Source: Neopestalotiopsis rosae (Eukaryota; Ascomycota; Sordariomycetes; Amphisphaeriales; Sporocadaceae). Taken from it: a stretch of DNA of 64,000 bases. This document shows, one piece after another, positions 45,035 through 58,129 of the stretch. The notes beneath the pieces were generated by a model. The model saw only the letters and a list, made by a program, of their open reading frames with translations, was not told the origin of the DNA and made no database searches. How positions within the stretch are numbered: the first letter of the stretch is position 1; every line of letters begins with the position of its first letter. The stretch covers positions 6,758,001 through 6,822,000 of the forward strand of contig JALGAS010000002.1 in NCBI GenBank assembly GCA_023078685.1. Reading direction: 5' to 3'. Both the position numbers and the translations under genes were made by a program.

Positions 45035-46753
45035 ATGGCGACAACCACCATGACGACTACCATCCGAAAGAAGGATGCAGGCCTTGCGCCGGAGAGTGAA
45101 CGATTCCTTCGTTGCTGCGCCGACGTAGCGAGCGCTCTCATCGAGGACTATGAGTCGACCAAGGATCCGAAAAAGCCCAAGAAGGACATCAACCTCAACA
45201 GTCTGCGATCAAAGCTGGCCAGAAAGCACAAGCTCGCCAGCTTACCACCACTAACTGCCATCATCGCCGCTGTCCCCGAGCACTACAAGAAATACATCCT
45301 GCCGAAGCTAATCGCCAAGCCGATCCGATCATCTTCTGGAATCGCCGTCGTGGCTGTCATGTGCAAGCCGCATCGTTGTCCCCATATCGCCTATACCGGA
45401 AATATTTGCGTGTATTGTCCTGGTGGCCCCGATTCCGATTTCGAATACAGCACACAATCGTACACGGGATACGAGCCGACGTCGATGCGAGCCATTCGCG
45501 CTCGTTATGACCCCTTCGAACAAGCTCGTGGTCGTGTGGACCAACTGAAGTCTTTGGGACATTCAGTCGACAAGGTTGAATATATTATCATGGGCGGCAC
45601 CTTCATGTCGCTGGCACCGTCGTATCGCGAAGAATTTATTGCTCAACTACACAATGCTCTCAGTGGCTATCAGACAACCAACGTCGATGAGGCGGTGGAA
45701 GCTGGCGAGATGAGCAACAGCAAATGTGTGGGCATCACCATCGAGACAAGACCCGACTACTGTCTACAGCCACATTTGTCGGATATGCTGCGCTATGGTT
45801 GCACGAGACTCGAGATTGGCGTACAGTCACTGTACGAGGACGTGGCAAGAGACTCGAATCGAGGCCACACCGTCGCCTCTGTCGCCGAAACCTTTTGCCT
45901 GGCGAAAGATGCTGGATATAAGGTCGTTTCGCACATGATGCCGGATTTGCCCAACGTTGGCATGGAACGTGATATCGACCAGTTCAAGGAGTATTTTGAA
46001 AACCCAGCATTTCGAACTGATGGATTGAAGATCTACCCTACCCTGGTCATTCGTGGTACTGGTCTGTATGAGTTGTGGCGCACAGGACGATACCAGAATT
46101 ATACGCCAAACGCTCTTATCGACCTGGTGGCAAGAATTTTGGCCCTGGTACCGCCGTGGACTCGCATCTACCGTGTCCAAAGAGATATTCCCATGCCCCT
46201 TGTAACCTCAGGTGTCGAGAACGGAAACCTTAGAGAGCTCGCGCTGGCTCGTATGAAGGACTTTGGCACCACGTGTCGCGACGTACGAACCCGTGAAGTT
46301 GGTATCAACGAGGTCAAGCACAAGATCAGACCTAATCAGATTGAACTCATCCGCCGTGACTACACTGCCAATGGAGGATGGGAAACCTTCTTGGCATACG
46401 AAGATCCGAAGCAAGATATTTTGGTAGCGCTGTTGCGCTTGCGCAAGTGTACTGAGAAGTACACGTACCGGGAGGAGCTCACAGGTCAGCAGACTAGTAT
46501 GGTGCGAGAGCTTCACGTATATGGTACAGCTGTACCAGTACACGCCCGCGACCCCAAGAAGTTCCAGCACCAAGGTTTTGGTACTCTGCTGATGGAAGAA
46601 GCTGAACGCATCGCCAGAGACGAGCACGGTAGCGAAAAGATCAGCGTCATCAGCGGAGTCGGTGTTCGAAGTTACTATAAGAAACTCGGCTATTGGCTTG
46701 ACGGTCCCTATATGAGCAAGTGGCTCGATGGACGCAAGCAAGAAGATGCGTGA
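45035..46753 (+). CDS. ELP3: Elongator complex subunit Elp3 (radical SAM / GNAT)
   Basis: Single exon, 572 residues, close to the usual ~550 of fungal Elp3. The radical-SAM domain carries the iron-sulfur Cys motif C-x9-C-x2-C ([17 protein letters not shown]; Cys115, 125, 128), preceded by the tRNA-binding region and followed by the conserved [12 protein letters not shown] and IETRPDYC. The C-terminal GNAT acetyltransferase has [16 protein letters not shown] (acetyl-CoA binding) and [18 protein letters not shown]. As the catalytic core of Elongator, it forms the carboxymethyl group at wobble uridine 34 of tRNAs (cm5U/mcm5U/ncm5U), in the cytoplasm. Residues are highly conserved; no truncation. 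Divergent from UBC1. One of the firmest calls in the window. Confidence 0.98.
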   Translation: MATTTMTTTIRKKDAGLAPESERFLRCCADVASALIEDYESTKDPKKPKKDINLNSLRSKLARKHKLASLPPLTAIIAAVPEHYKKYILPKLIAKPIRSSSGIAVVAVMCKPHRCPHIAYTGNICVYCPGGPDSDFEYSTQSYTGYEPTSMRAIRARYDPFEQARGRVDQLKSLGHSVDKVEYIIMGGTFMSLAPSYREEFIAQLHNALSGYQTTNVDEAVEAGEMSNSKCVGITIETRPDYCLQPHLSDMLRYGCTRLEIGVQSLYEDVARDSNRGHTVASVAETFCLAKDAGYKVVSHMMPDLPNVGMERDIDQFKEYFENPAFRTDGLKIYPTLVIRGTGLYELWRTGRYQNYTPNALIDLVARILALVPPWTRIYRVQRDIPMPLVTSGVENGNLRELALARMKDFGTTCRDVRTREVGINEVKHKIRPNQIELIRRDYTANGGWETFLAYEDPKQDILVALLRLRKCTEKYTYREELTGQQTSMVRELHVYGTAVPVHARDPKKFQHQGFGTLLMEEAERIARDEHGSEKISVISGVGVRSYYKKLGYWLDGPYMSKWLDGRKQEDA

Positions 46754-48097
46754 TGGAATTCGCACGGCCATGAGACAAGATGACTTGCTCCAACAGAGGT
46801 ATAATGCGGAAGGTACAGGCAATTCGGTGCCACGCAGAAGCACCACTGTCTTGATGAGCAGGCTAGCCGAGTGTGTTTCGAGTTCTAAGCGTCACGATCC
46901 CTCGAAGATGCGCAGCCAAAACACGAATGGGCAAACGTCGCGTTGTATGTCACATCTGAATTGTTATTACCAACACCATGTCTTCCGCTCGTGCTAGCTT
47001 GAGCTCGTGCGTAACGACTGTTTTTCAAGCAAGGCAGCAGCTCAGTCACTTGACCTCAACCAACCCTCCATGGGCGATTACTGTATACGCAGCTGAAGTG
47101 AGGAGGGCAACAAACTTTTGGCTGTCCAACACTCTTGAGTCAGGGATATTCCTCTGATATAAAGCGAAAATGATTTGTCACGCATGCCACAAGCAGATCG
47201 GAATTCCTGCAGCGTGGACAAGTCTCTATCACTTAATGACAGCCCATAGATGGTAGCCGAAACTCAATAACACAATCAATCAAGCCAATTGCATTCACCA
47301 CAGCTGCTCATTTGGAGTAGCAAATTCGCGTGCCATTCTCTTACGACTCCCATTCCATCGACAAGAACATCAACAGTGATTGTCTCATGATTTACGCCAT
47401 CTCCAGAGTTATTTCAGATGCGAAATGATGGGAAGCCGTAACACTGATCCTGGCCTTACGCTTCACAGCCTCCGAACAAAATTCTCCCAGAAATCCGTCC
47501 TATCCCTAGGATGCCAACGTAGTAAGCAACTTCAGCATGTGCACGCATCCTTCAACAGAAATCTTTGACTCCGCCGTCTACACAATTACATGTCTGTTGT
47601 TCACTTACGATCTCGACTGATATCCATCGTCAGTTGACAAAACCAATTTGCGGAGTCACTTCCTCCTGCCCACGTGCCAGAGAGTCTATTGCTGTCCATT
47701 GTCACCTTGAGATGATCGGGCTTAGGTACCTCCTGTTCGGGGAGCTGATGGAGAAGGATACAGAGTAGCGGCTCGGCGCCTTGGCAGAACAGCGATGATC
47801 GTCCAACTGCAACGCACGACTCCGGCACGCTCTCGGTTACACCCCTGCGTCTCAATCTCAACACTACCATCATCTACGTTTAGTACGCAAGGTGAACTAG
47901 GTAAATTACATGCGTCGCAGTGGTAGCTCCGCTATTGCTTGGAGGCGATCAGCCTTTCCGGTGCTTGTTATACATATATAATGGCCTCATCAGCGCAATG
48001 CCTGGCCACGCGACCATGTTCCTCCTCGGTGATCGCATTGCCCGTCTCGGCCTTACTCGGATTTATCCTGCTTTCCTGACTATCTGCCGTGCTCATC
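46754..48097. other. intergenic region
   Basis: Contains the ELP3 3' UTR and the promoter of the phytase-like gene. No supported gene, only short frames. Confidence 0.5.
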
Positions 48098-50445
48098 ATG
48101 AAATGCACCACTGGGATTCTGAGCGCCGTCCTGCTCGCCGTCTCAAGCAGCGTCCAAGGCGCACCAGAGGCTGAGCTACCCATTTCCGCCCGGACAGCCG
48201 ACGAGGTGGCTTCGGATTGGTCCGCAGTGTACTACTCGGATAGCTCTTCATCGGTGCTGCTGCTGCTTGGAAACGACAAAGGCGCTGCGTCCGGTGGTAT
48301 TCGTGCCTGGGCCCTTGACCTCGAGTCCAGTAACGCCACGCTGCCCGCAGTTGCGCACCAGACGCCAGGCCGTACTAAGGTTCTTACCACCGTCTACGGC
48401 GTAGGAAACCGCGATCTGGTGGTCACGGTGGCTGACCCGGATTCCATTGTACGTCTCTTTGACGCTAGTACTTTGGAAGTTGTGGATGACTCCCTTAAGA
48501 AGGTATTGGGAGCCTGGTCTGCGCTGTGTTCATGGAGGAGCCCCGTGAGCGGCGAGCAATACTTGTACCTTTTTGGCAAAAAGCAAGGCATCCAGTTTCT
48601 TTTACGAGCTGTGGACCAAGGTGGATTCGAGCTTGTCGAGATCCAGATTTTTGAGACTGCAGTCGAGGCCTCGTCATGTGCAGTTTCACCCGAACAACAT
48701 CTTGTCTTCTTCAGCGGAGATGACGACTCAACGGTCTACGCCTTTGACGCCAAAGAGTCTACAGAGACACCTGAGATCACCATACTTGGGGAAGCCGGCA
48801 ATGATATCACGGGCATCGTTACTTACGTGGGTCTCGAGACAGATTACCTCCTTGTCACACAAACGGATATCGTGGAAATCTACGACATACACTTCAACCT
48901 CCTCGGGACACTGGCTTTGAGTGGTGACGATGATATCGAGATCCAGGGACTGAGCGTCTACCAGGCAGCTACTGATACATACCCGGCCGGTGCCCTCGCC
49001 TATGCCTTGGAAAGTGATGCTGGTGAGGGTTTCGGTGCCAGCTCCTTGGACACGGCCTTTGAGGCCCTGAACCTGACATTGAACACGGCATACGATCCTC
49101 GCGTCAAGCCGTGCAAACCAGCATCGCCTGTCTCCGCGGCATGCAATAAAAGCGGTTTCAGTCAAGAGGACGGCTCTTGTCAGTGCTTCGCGGGCTATGC
49201 AGGCGACACATGTGCCTCGTACACATGTCGCGAGGACTGCTCGGGGCAAGGGTCGTGCATTGGTGCCAATGCCTGTGAGTGTAACGACGGCTGGGGCGGT
49301 CTATACTGCGCGTTCAAGATCGTTACGGCAGCCGAGGAAACAGACGCGTTTGGCGGCGACGGTGACGACCCAGCCGTTTGGATTCACCCCACGGACAAGT
49401 CGCAGTCCAAGATCATCACGACGATCAAGTCGGAAGAGGGCGCCGGACTCGCCGTCTTTCACCTCAACGGCACGACAGCGCAAACGATTTCTGCTGGTGA
49501 ACCCGATAATGTCGATGTCATTTATGGTTTCCAGGCTGGGAACAGGACTGTGGACTTGGCGTTCGCGGCTTGTCGGGATGACAATACTCTATGGTAAGCA
49601 CATCTGTCAGCACCAAATCATTCTATCTAAAAACAAGAAGAAAGAAAAGTGATAGCAGACTAACAGGAAATTCTCTTAGCTTATTCGAAATCACCGACAA
49701 CGGCACCGTGATAGAAATCTCAGGAGGCTCGCAACCAACCAAGGATGACTATGAGGTCTATGGCAGCTGCACATACAGATCACGGCTCACGGGGCGACAG
49801 TACCTTTTTGTTAACGCCAAGACGGCCGAGTACCTCCAGTACGAGCTGACATGGTCTAACGAGTCGGCAGCACTGCAAACGGCGCTCGTTCGTAACTTTA
49901 CGGGCGGCTCCGGAGGCCAGGTTGAGGGCTGTGTGACGGACGAGGCGAACGGCTGGCTCCTTGTCGGCGAGGAGCCGTTTGGTCTCTGGCGATACAACGC
50001 CGAGCCCGAGGAAAGTATCGATGAGGGATACCTGATCGACAATGTCGGCAGCGGCGGGCACATGTGGGCCGATGTCGAGGGCGTAACGCTGGTCGAGGGT
50101 GCCTCGGTTAGCGAAGGTTTCATCCTAGTGAGCCAGCAGGGCGTCAGCGCCTACAATGTTTACCGCCGAGCAGAGCCGCACGAGTATGTTATGACATTCA
50201 CCGTCGCGGCTAATGAGAATAAAGGTATCGATGCTGTCTCCAATACGGATGGTATCACGGCCGTGGGCGCAAGTCTTGGTGATGATTTCCCCTATGGTAT
50301 TTTTGTCACGCATGACGATGCGAATGAGTTGGCCGAGGGTGGTACGAGTGAGCAGGCCAGCTTCAAGATTGTTAGTCTTGCTGATGTCTTGGGCGGGGTA
50401 CTACGTGATGAGGTTGATCCAAATTGGGATCCAAGGGCATTCTAA
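48098..50445 (+). CDS. secreted beta-propeller phytase-like protein with EGF-like segment
   Basis: Exons 48098-49593 and 49680-50445 (86-bp intron) give 753 residues from the ATG at 48098, which starts a signal peptide (MKCTTGILSAVLLAVSSSVQGA). The product has a divergent N-terminal propeller-like half (residues ~30-345), a Cys-rich EGF-like segment (~349-407, CQCFAGYAGDTC ... CECNDGWGGLYC), then a second half with typical beta-propeller phytase motifs: GDGDDPAVWIHP (~420), DLAFAACRDDNTL across the intron, VGEEPFGLWRY (~594), DVEGVTLV and GIDAVSNTDGITAV. The acidic motifs match the calcium-dependent phosphate sites of the family. Expected to release phosphate from phytate outside the cell, but the substrate is inferred. 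The first half lacks these motifs and is probably non-catalytic. Confidence 0.85.
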
Positions 50446-53400
50446 TAAAAAAAAACACTTATCGGCCGCTGTTGCCAGTATAAAGATACCAGTCTGCCAG
50501 AAGAAAGGCGAATACGAAACCCATGACTGGCGGGGATCTGCAAATAGTTTTCCGCATTCTTACAAGCTTAGGTAGGGCCGCTGTTTGCCCTCAGTTTGTT
50601 CTGTTGTCAATTTGTTTTTATTCTTTTACAATTCTTTAATTCTTGGGAGAGACTCACTACCTATACACCCATGCTGGATCATGCTCTGAAGATGGAGCTG
50701 CTGGCTCATTTCATGGCAGCGTCGGAGGAATTGAGCTTGTGACGATAGAACGCGGCATGTATTGCGCACGTTGATAAATTGTCCCCAGTGCTGCGCATCT
50801 AGAGAAAAGAGAGGAGCGAAAATCAGCATCCGTCCGTCATTTTCTCTGAGGTAGCAGTACTTTTCTAGAAGATTCATAGGAGTGTCAATTGGGATATCAG
50901 ATGCGATGTGCAAAACAGTAGTAGGGTGTCTGTCCGGCTTGGTGTTTATTCGTGAGATTGAGGTTTTGGGCTGTCAGCTTTTGATTTCGGCCGCCTCGGT
51001 ACAATGGTCGAAGAAGGGGGATGGGAAACAGGATTACAATTTCTTAATTTGCAAATGGATCTCAAAGCTCGCTTAGAGATGGGTGTGTTGTGATCAGACC
51101 GCCTGGTATCTTACAGCCAATGCCTGCACCTGTACACTCTTCTGAGGCGTCTGCAATAATTCAGTTTTTTCCCCTTCCCTTTTAGGACAAAACTTTTGAT
51201 TCCGTGTAGAAGTCCTCCGACGAGTCATGCTCTCGAGACGCCCCGTTACAGGACTGAATTTCATAAATTGGCAGTGGTGATACGGAATCTGCAAGCACGG
51301 CCATTAAATATTGAAGAATCAATGCCCGCTATGCTACGTCTAGTCATAAAACGCCATCCGTGGGAGGCGCAACCTCACCAATTAAAAACTCCAGGAGCCC
51401 AACCTTCTCCTGCAGTCTTCTCTGCGCTTCCGGTCCAGGTCAGGCCCGGCCGACCCAGGCCACATTGCTGGGAAGAATGCAACGCGGTCAATGAGTGTCG
51501 GGCTATTCAGTCTGTCTATCTGCTTGCCTTGCCGAGGGTCGTAGACAGCCAAAAGAGTTCTTACTTTTCACCTTTTTACCTGCTTCCCAAGCTTTGTTAT
51601 TACCTTAATCCAGACGGACAAGCGCCAGCCACTCGTATCGGCTCCGCGCTGTCGGTTGGCGGTTGAAATGTTTTCGTGGCGGAATTACTTTGATACCTGA
51701 GATCTACCTAGGGATTCCCGCGCTAAAGTTGTAAAGTTGAAATCTTCCCAGTAGGGCCGGGGGGGCGAGCAAGGATTCGAAAGGATCGAGGTATTTGATT
51801 CGATCTTTAAGAGCACTGAGAACGAGCCAGGTGGTATTATACTACTATGATTTACTAGGGTAGGCGCACGGTTCTTACAACAAAAAAAGTGGATACCTAC
51901 AGTAAGGCTCTCACTGGGATCACTGCGTCTGAAGTGCGGGCACTGATATACTGTGTACCATGCCTGCCCGTAGGTCTATAATAGAGGGCCTATACCTCAA
52001 AATGCCCTGGCCACTGGGTGACACGTAGGGCAAGCCCTGCACTCGGAGTTCACATTTGGGGACTTACCGAAAGAGATGATACCGACTCCGACTCCTGTAG
52101 AACGCTGCTAAGATTGAATTACTACTACATCGTTCACCTTTGAGTCTTCACTGTTTGACAGCAGCCCGCCCAAGAACTTGGGCAACTATATCAGTACATA
52201 TTGCTCTACTCGGTGCGGCTTCGAATGCCTTGTCCCTGACATCGGCGAGACAGAAGCGTATAGCCACTGCGGAACAGACAATTGATCGGAATTTTCATGA
52301 TCAAAATGCGCACAGCCCAATTAGTTCTGCCAAGACTTTGGGGTCGTCCATGAACGAGTTAGGGATCCTATTGCCCAGTGTAAGCAAAACCTTCAAATAC
52401 CATGTTGTTGCACACGAGCATCAATGAGACCCACGCATACATAGTGCTCCATGCATACTACAGTATTCGAGGGGATCCTGGAAGAGGAAATTGGATGTTG
52501 ACTGGGGGAGGGGTGGAACATAGGGAAAGAAGCCTTCATCCACATCGGCGATCAGGAAAAGTGGACTTTGTAGTAGCATTCGTCCATCGAAGGCCAAAAT
52601 ACTTCTGTTCTCGAAGGAAATTGTGTCTGGTGACGAATAGAGTTGGAACACATTGAACATACCTCTGTACAGGGGGGAAGGTGTGCGACAGCTGGAGCTC
52701 ACAGAGCAGAGCACATTCACCGACGCCGCACCTTTTGCTCACCTATTGAACATTTGAATCAGCTGCCTTCAACACGGTAGGTAGGTGGTCGTCAATTGTG
52801 GATCAATGCTCTTATTGCCTGTCGGTGCCTGTCAACTCTGGTCTTTGTGCTGGATGTAAACGTTTCCCAAACAGTGCATAGATCCTGGTAATCAACCAGC
52901 AATGTTCATTATTTGATAATATATATATGCTTTTTCTGATTTAGTAGGCTGGACGAATACGCTGTCTCTGACTGATGTTGTTTCCATAGTCATTAATGCA
53001 ATCCGCAATACAATCCCGAGTGCGACTGACGATGCTGCAACCGTAGCATTCATCTTTTCAAGGCTTCGGTGACACCAGGCCGTAGTCTTCTTGGGATGAA
53101 CAGGTTTTCCAAGAGCCCCCTGCGTGCGGCACCCCGCGTACGCTTTACCATATACAACATAGTGCTGTGTATATCACGCAATTGCGCAGCAAAGCCATGT
53201 AATGGACCCAGTCTCCTAGGTACATAGTACATGCTATGGAAGCGCGCATCCGAAATCGCGAAGCTGAAGTGTAAATATGGTGTTCAGTCATGATCATGAC
53301 AGCAGTGGCAGTGTGTGTATCAAGAAAAACAAAACTAAATTTGCTGCCAGTCACGTATGACGGTTTCGACGATTCAGACTCGTAGAGGGAGACGTCGCTT

Positions 53401-56400
53401 TGCAGACTTTTGTGTCCGGTTGCTCACAAACATCCATTGTTGGTCGCGTCAAAATCAAAATCCTTCTTTCGCTTCTTGCGGGTGCCAGGGTGCCTGTCGT
53501 GGACATCCGGCACACAGTATGGTGGGAGGGCCAGCCACAGCTTACCAGCCCAGTGATGCATAGAATGCCTGCTACCTTGCTGGGTAAGTGGTTCTGTGGG
53601 CGTCCCGATGCAGTGGTTTTAACAGGCGCCTCGTCTACGCAGGGAAGTTGTACAGCATTCTTGGACGGGAACATTATATCAAAGATTTCAGAGATGCACT
53701 ACTGCAAGATAGATAGTGATCACTGCTTTTTGAAATGCATGACGGCCATGTATGATGCCGCAGTGCCTAGCATACAACAAAAGAAACTTTGGCCATGGCG
53801 ATTGACTCGTTGCTTGTTGGCTCTTGGTAATCAGGAGAAACACTTGTCTTGCAAGGACATACATCTTCGTAATGGCGCTCTCTGCAATAAACACTTACAT
53901 AGACTGCTCGTACGGCACAGGGGAACGACATGTAAACTACTGATCTTCATGGGCCTACATACCCAAAACAACCAGTGGAGACCCCAGCTTAGATGAAAGA
54001 ACAGACGAAGAAGCGCGTCACCTTCTAGCCACATATATGCAATGTAGTGGTATACCCATGCTCGCGCCAGGGCTTGCAACCCACTTTTGGCATCAGGAAC
54101 GCTCAATGACACCTAGTAGATGGACGCTCTGGTGCAAGTAAATCAGTCATTAGTGCGGCTCCAGAAGTGGGAGCTCTTCATTGTGATAGGTCACCCTAGC
54201 GTGGCAAGAAATATCTCCCGGGTCTGAGCGTGTGTTCTAAACCAGGGTCTGAATAGAGTTTCTTTTCGGCTCCATTCTACGATGGGACCTGCATACCATG
54301 AAGTATGTTAGCATACGTGTCTGCCACACTACTGTGGGTTTTCCCTCGTCCGACTGGGAATTTTTGAACACGCACGGAGTAGTGTGAACCTGCGAACTCC
54401 AGTGAGCACATGTACTAGGCTTTCATGAGAGCACATGAGTGACTGCCGAGCGCCAAAGCGAGAGGGAAGAGGAGAGATCGCCAGCAAGAGTGAGGACCTT
54501 TGGTGAAGGAAACCTCCATAATGGTGGGTAGGCAAGGGACAGGGACACAAATCTTTAATCATTTACACAGGCAAAGGATCTACGGTAGTCGGTAGACAGC
54601 CTGTTGACGTGCAGAACCAGGGGGGCATATGATTTGCTCCGGACCTGGACACCACTCAGACCTGAGCCAGGAAGACCTGGCTCGAGTCCAGAAGACCTGG
54701 CTCGCGTCCATCTCGCCGCACTTCGTACCACGATTAAAATGGCACCCAAGGTAAAGGGGATGCCGCGTTGCCACTTGATTCAATGGCCAACGACACAATA
54801 CATTTTCACCGCCTGTTCCATGCAATCAATAGCGCTTTCTCCCCAGGAGGCGATAATGCCAACCTCAACCTTAGATTAGAGACGACGTTTCAGCCATCGA
54901 AAGATGATGGCATCGGAAATTAACAAGGGTAAAATTGGTGTATGGACCTCTGTTTCGTCTGGCCATCATCGTCAACAAAAAGGCGAGGTGTAAGTGGGCA
55001 GATCAAATGATTGATGAGCAACAAGTTCTGTGAGTCGAGTTCAAATGCAGCTACATCACGCAATCACCTGATGTCGATTTCCGCTCAAATGCCTTCTCAA
55101 TGTTCATCATGGCGTGTCCTCGCGCCTGAAGCAAACAACATATGCTCAGCAGAGTAAGCAAAGAAGATAAACCACTAGGGATAGGTAGTGGGAATCAGGG
55201 TGCCTGCTCTCTGCGGGAGTTAGGCTCATCCCGCATTCTGGGGGGCGCTACATGGAATCTCTTGGTGCAAAATCAGGGCGACTCGTCCAGTGGTTGCAAC
55301 CCCAGGATATACCAGTTTTTAATTTGAACTACGTATAGTGGTCGCTTACAAGACCCGAGCCCCATTTTTTTTTCTTGAGCTGCCAAATACTGACAGCAGA
55401 CGGTTACTATGTAGTCGGGCATCCGCACAACCCTGCTGCATTGGCGCCCCTAAACAAAGACGGTCTTAGCACAGGCAAGTAAAGGTGGGGCAAGGCACGG
55501 CAGGGTCCTTGTTAGCGGTTTTTTGGTATTTTTGTACGTATTTGATTTTTTCATCATCTTCCAGCGGACTCTCTAAAGCTGTCGCCACAGCGGATGAGAC
55601 TAAGAAGCAGCCGTGCGAGTATACTCCGTGCCTGGCTATAAGTGGAACCGCAGACGACTTTGACGACCACCGTCTCAACGTCGGTGAGGTTGCTTCCAGT
55701 GTTCCCGGTTCAACCTGATCCGTAGGGTGACTCTCGCGGGTGGGCAAGGGCAAGGGCAAGGTGGGCACGGTGGCCGGAACGTTTTTGGAAAGTCAGCCAT
55801 GGATGATAATGGTTTCGTTCTCCTCGTTCATTATCCTTGCTTTGCTTGCTGTCCGCCTACCCCGGCCGAGTTCGCCAGCCCTTGGAAAAGTGCACTTCTC
55901 CTTGCACTTTTCAATTCTCTTTTCCAAACGTTTAGCGGATTCCGAGATCGTGCGTTTCTGTACTATGTAATACACTACATCCACTGCCCAGGGCAACTAG
56001 CGATCAAGCTCATCCTGTCCCTGTCTACGTCTAAGTCAAGGTCCACTGCTGATATGCATAACCCATTGGCGAACGAATCGAGGGGACTTCTTAATTACTA
56101 TTTTGATTTGTATAAGCCGCACCTTCACATCAAATGACTTGGCCGGTCTGTGGCGTTGGCTGCTGTCAACGATTTACAGCACAGTACTGTGAGCGGCCGC
56201 TTGCAAGACCCAAAGGCTCTACAGTGACGAGCAAGAAGGAAAGTTCTCCTCTCAATAACACAGAAGGACCATGAACAAGACTAGTGTCTTTTGTTGCTCC
56301 TCCCATCGTTGTTATAAGTCCGCACACTGATCTCTAGGTACGGAGTGGCATGGTTGAACCTACCTCGATGGAATTAAGCGGCGCAGTTAGACTGGGATCA

Positions 56401-57301
56401 GTGACTGCCGTCGGCACATTCCTATCTTATATTTCCTTTCCGCTTTCCTGCCGATATGTAGACGTCAACGTAGAAGCATGAGGTACGGCGTTGAAACATT
56501 CTGCATTCCGGTCCTCCACGATTACAAGATGATGTACGACAAAGAGAGAACCACAGGCTCGTTAGAAGACGCTGTAAAAAAGCACACAGCCATTGGTTTC
56601 GAAGAAGAATCAACTACTACCTATTTCTTACGATCCCATCCATTTTCATTATGATCATTTCGCAACGATATACCCAGACCCTTGTCGGTACTCCATGTAT
56701 CTTGTCCACCAGGCAAGCTAGTCATGACTCCATTTACTGCTTCGAGGGATCCGGCAAGCATGTCGAATGTGTTTAATATATTAATTGCTTGGTATCCACT
56801 CGTCTCTCCCCCTGACGCAGCACACGCCCTCTTCACACTTTCAAACAAAACAGTTCCCATTTCTCTATCTATACGCGAGACGTGAAGAGCCGCCAAACTC
56901 GTTTGCTCCCACTGCTACCCCTGCTTTACTGGCTCGGTCCGGGTACTGCTTGAGGTTCGCGGAATATCACTCTGAGGGCAAATTTGTACTCAACATCTGA
57001 GTTTATCCTCTCGACACTACGCCTAGTATCCGGAGAAGCTAGAAGAAGGTGGTGTGGATCGAAGACTGTAATGCGGCCTCAGGAGAAGGTCGTTCAACCT
57101 CACGACGACTCTTCTTTGCCTAGCGTCTGATGGTATGTTTCCTCTATGTCTAGACTCAGCTTGATAATCAGAATTCCGTTGGAGGATATATTGGTGAGGG
57201 CTTTCCTATGTTGACGGCATTCTGTTTCATACGATATTCCACCCGGTGAAGCTTGCCCTTCAGGACCTTTTCCTTCCCCAACAACGCAGCCGTTGCTCGT
57301 C
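50446..57301. other. gene-poor region of about 6.9 kb
   Basis: No convincing gene on either strand. The longest frame, 53400-53996 (+), encodes about 198 Cys/His-containing residues but has no recognisable domain and overlaps an equally open minus frame. A 20-bp tandem duplication lies at 54671-54710. No tRNA or rRNA genes recognised. Confidence 0.4.
54671..54710. repeat. tandem 20-bp duplication
   Basis: Units 54671-54690 and 54691-54710 (both start GAAGACCTGG) match at 19 of 20 positions, with an inverted-like CCTGAGCCAGG just before. Confidence 0.85.
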
Positions 57302-58129
57302 ATGATTTTCAAGCGTATATTGAGATTGACCAGTCTCAGACACGACTCCTTTTTCCGTGACTGGTGTTCATTCAATACCGGGCCCCCTAGTCTGGTCGAA
57401 CTTCTTCACGCCGCTACAGAGACCTCCGTTGGTGATGCGGCATCAAGTTGTTCATCTCCAGCAACATGCAATCCCTCCCTCTTCCCAATAAGCTTACAAT
57501 GGTACCCATTGGCTACTATCCTCAACACTCGTGGCCCCGAATGCCGGCCTTTCATCGCACAGCTGTTTAATGGGATCGCATCTTCGTTGCCATGTCGCAG
57601 TCATGCCTATCTCGAGGATGAAGCAGTGACAGCTTTACCTGCGTGTTCCACAAGTCCTTGCCTGTTACGCAAGAAGCCCGATCTAGCATCACTCGGAACA
57701 CGTCCTGGCCAGGATGACCCAAACCACCTCTGTAATGGTACAGAGGACAACGCGACACGGAACGAGGACCTTCAACCGCCAGGCCCGACTGTGTTGTCAT
57801 CTATAATTTCTCAGAGACAGCACATGATCCCTCAATCAGACCAGCCACAACCGAATCAATGTAACATATGTTTGAAAACTTTCAATGCAAGACACCTCCT
57901 GGTTCGCCATATGTCTACCCACAAAGGTCTGGAGCTTCCTCTCTACTGGTGCCGTTGCGGGAAGATGGACAATCGTAAGGACAATCATGTCCGACATGTC
58001 CTCAGCTGCGCTCGACTCCCCTTATTGCCCTACTATCAATGTAGATGCAACAACATTGATCCTGACAAAGATCAACATTTGGGCCATGTTCGAGGATGCA
58101 CCTTTGGCTTCTCAAGGACCACTGGATGA
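57302..58129 (+). CDS. C2H2 zinc-finger protein with CxC-HxxHxxxC modules, copy 1
   Basis: Frame from the ATG at 57302, about 275 residues, with no intron needed in the zinc-finger part (the N-terminal ~180 residues are low-conservation and the start may differ). The C-terminus has a C2H2 finger (CNICLKTFNARHLLVRHMSTH) followed by two modules of the form C-x-C-x9-H-x2-H-x3-C, WCRCGKMDNRKDNHVRHVLSC and QCRCNNIDPDKDQHLGHVRGC. The same order recurs in the second copy 1.5 kb downstream, so this is a paralogous pair. Likely DNA-binding nuclear regulator; the location next to a PKS suggests control of that cluster, which is inference. The five candidate ligands per module are more than a classical finger needs. 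Confidence 0.72.
   Translation: MIFKRILRLTSLRHDSFFRDWCSFNTGPPSLVELLHAATETSVGDAASSCSSPATCNPSLFPISLQWYPLATILNTRGPECRPFIAQLFNGIASSLPCRSHAYLEDEAVTALPACSTSPCLLRKKPDLASLGTRPGQDDPNHLCNGTEDNATRNEDLQPPGPTVLSSIISQRQHMIPQSDQPQPNQCNICLKTFNARHLLVRHMSTHKGLELPLYWCRCGKMDNRKDNHVRHVLSCARLPLLPYYQCRCNNIDPDKDQHLGHVRGCTFGFSRTTG

Noticed and set aside
53400..53996. 198-residue plus-strand frame with several Cys and His
   Set aside because: No recognisable domain, no splice context, and an equally open overlapping minus frame; coding status cannot be supported.
55727..56137. 136-residue plus-strand frame with hydrophobic segment
   Set aside because: Starts in a low-complexity Gly/Gln stretch without a good ATG; overlaps frames in other phases; no family resemblance.
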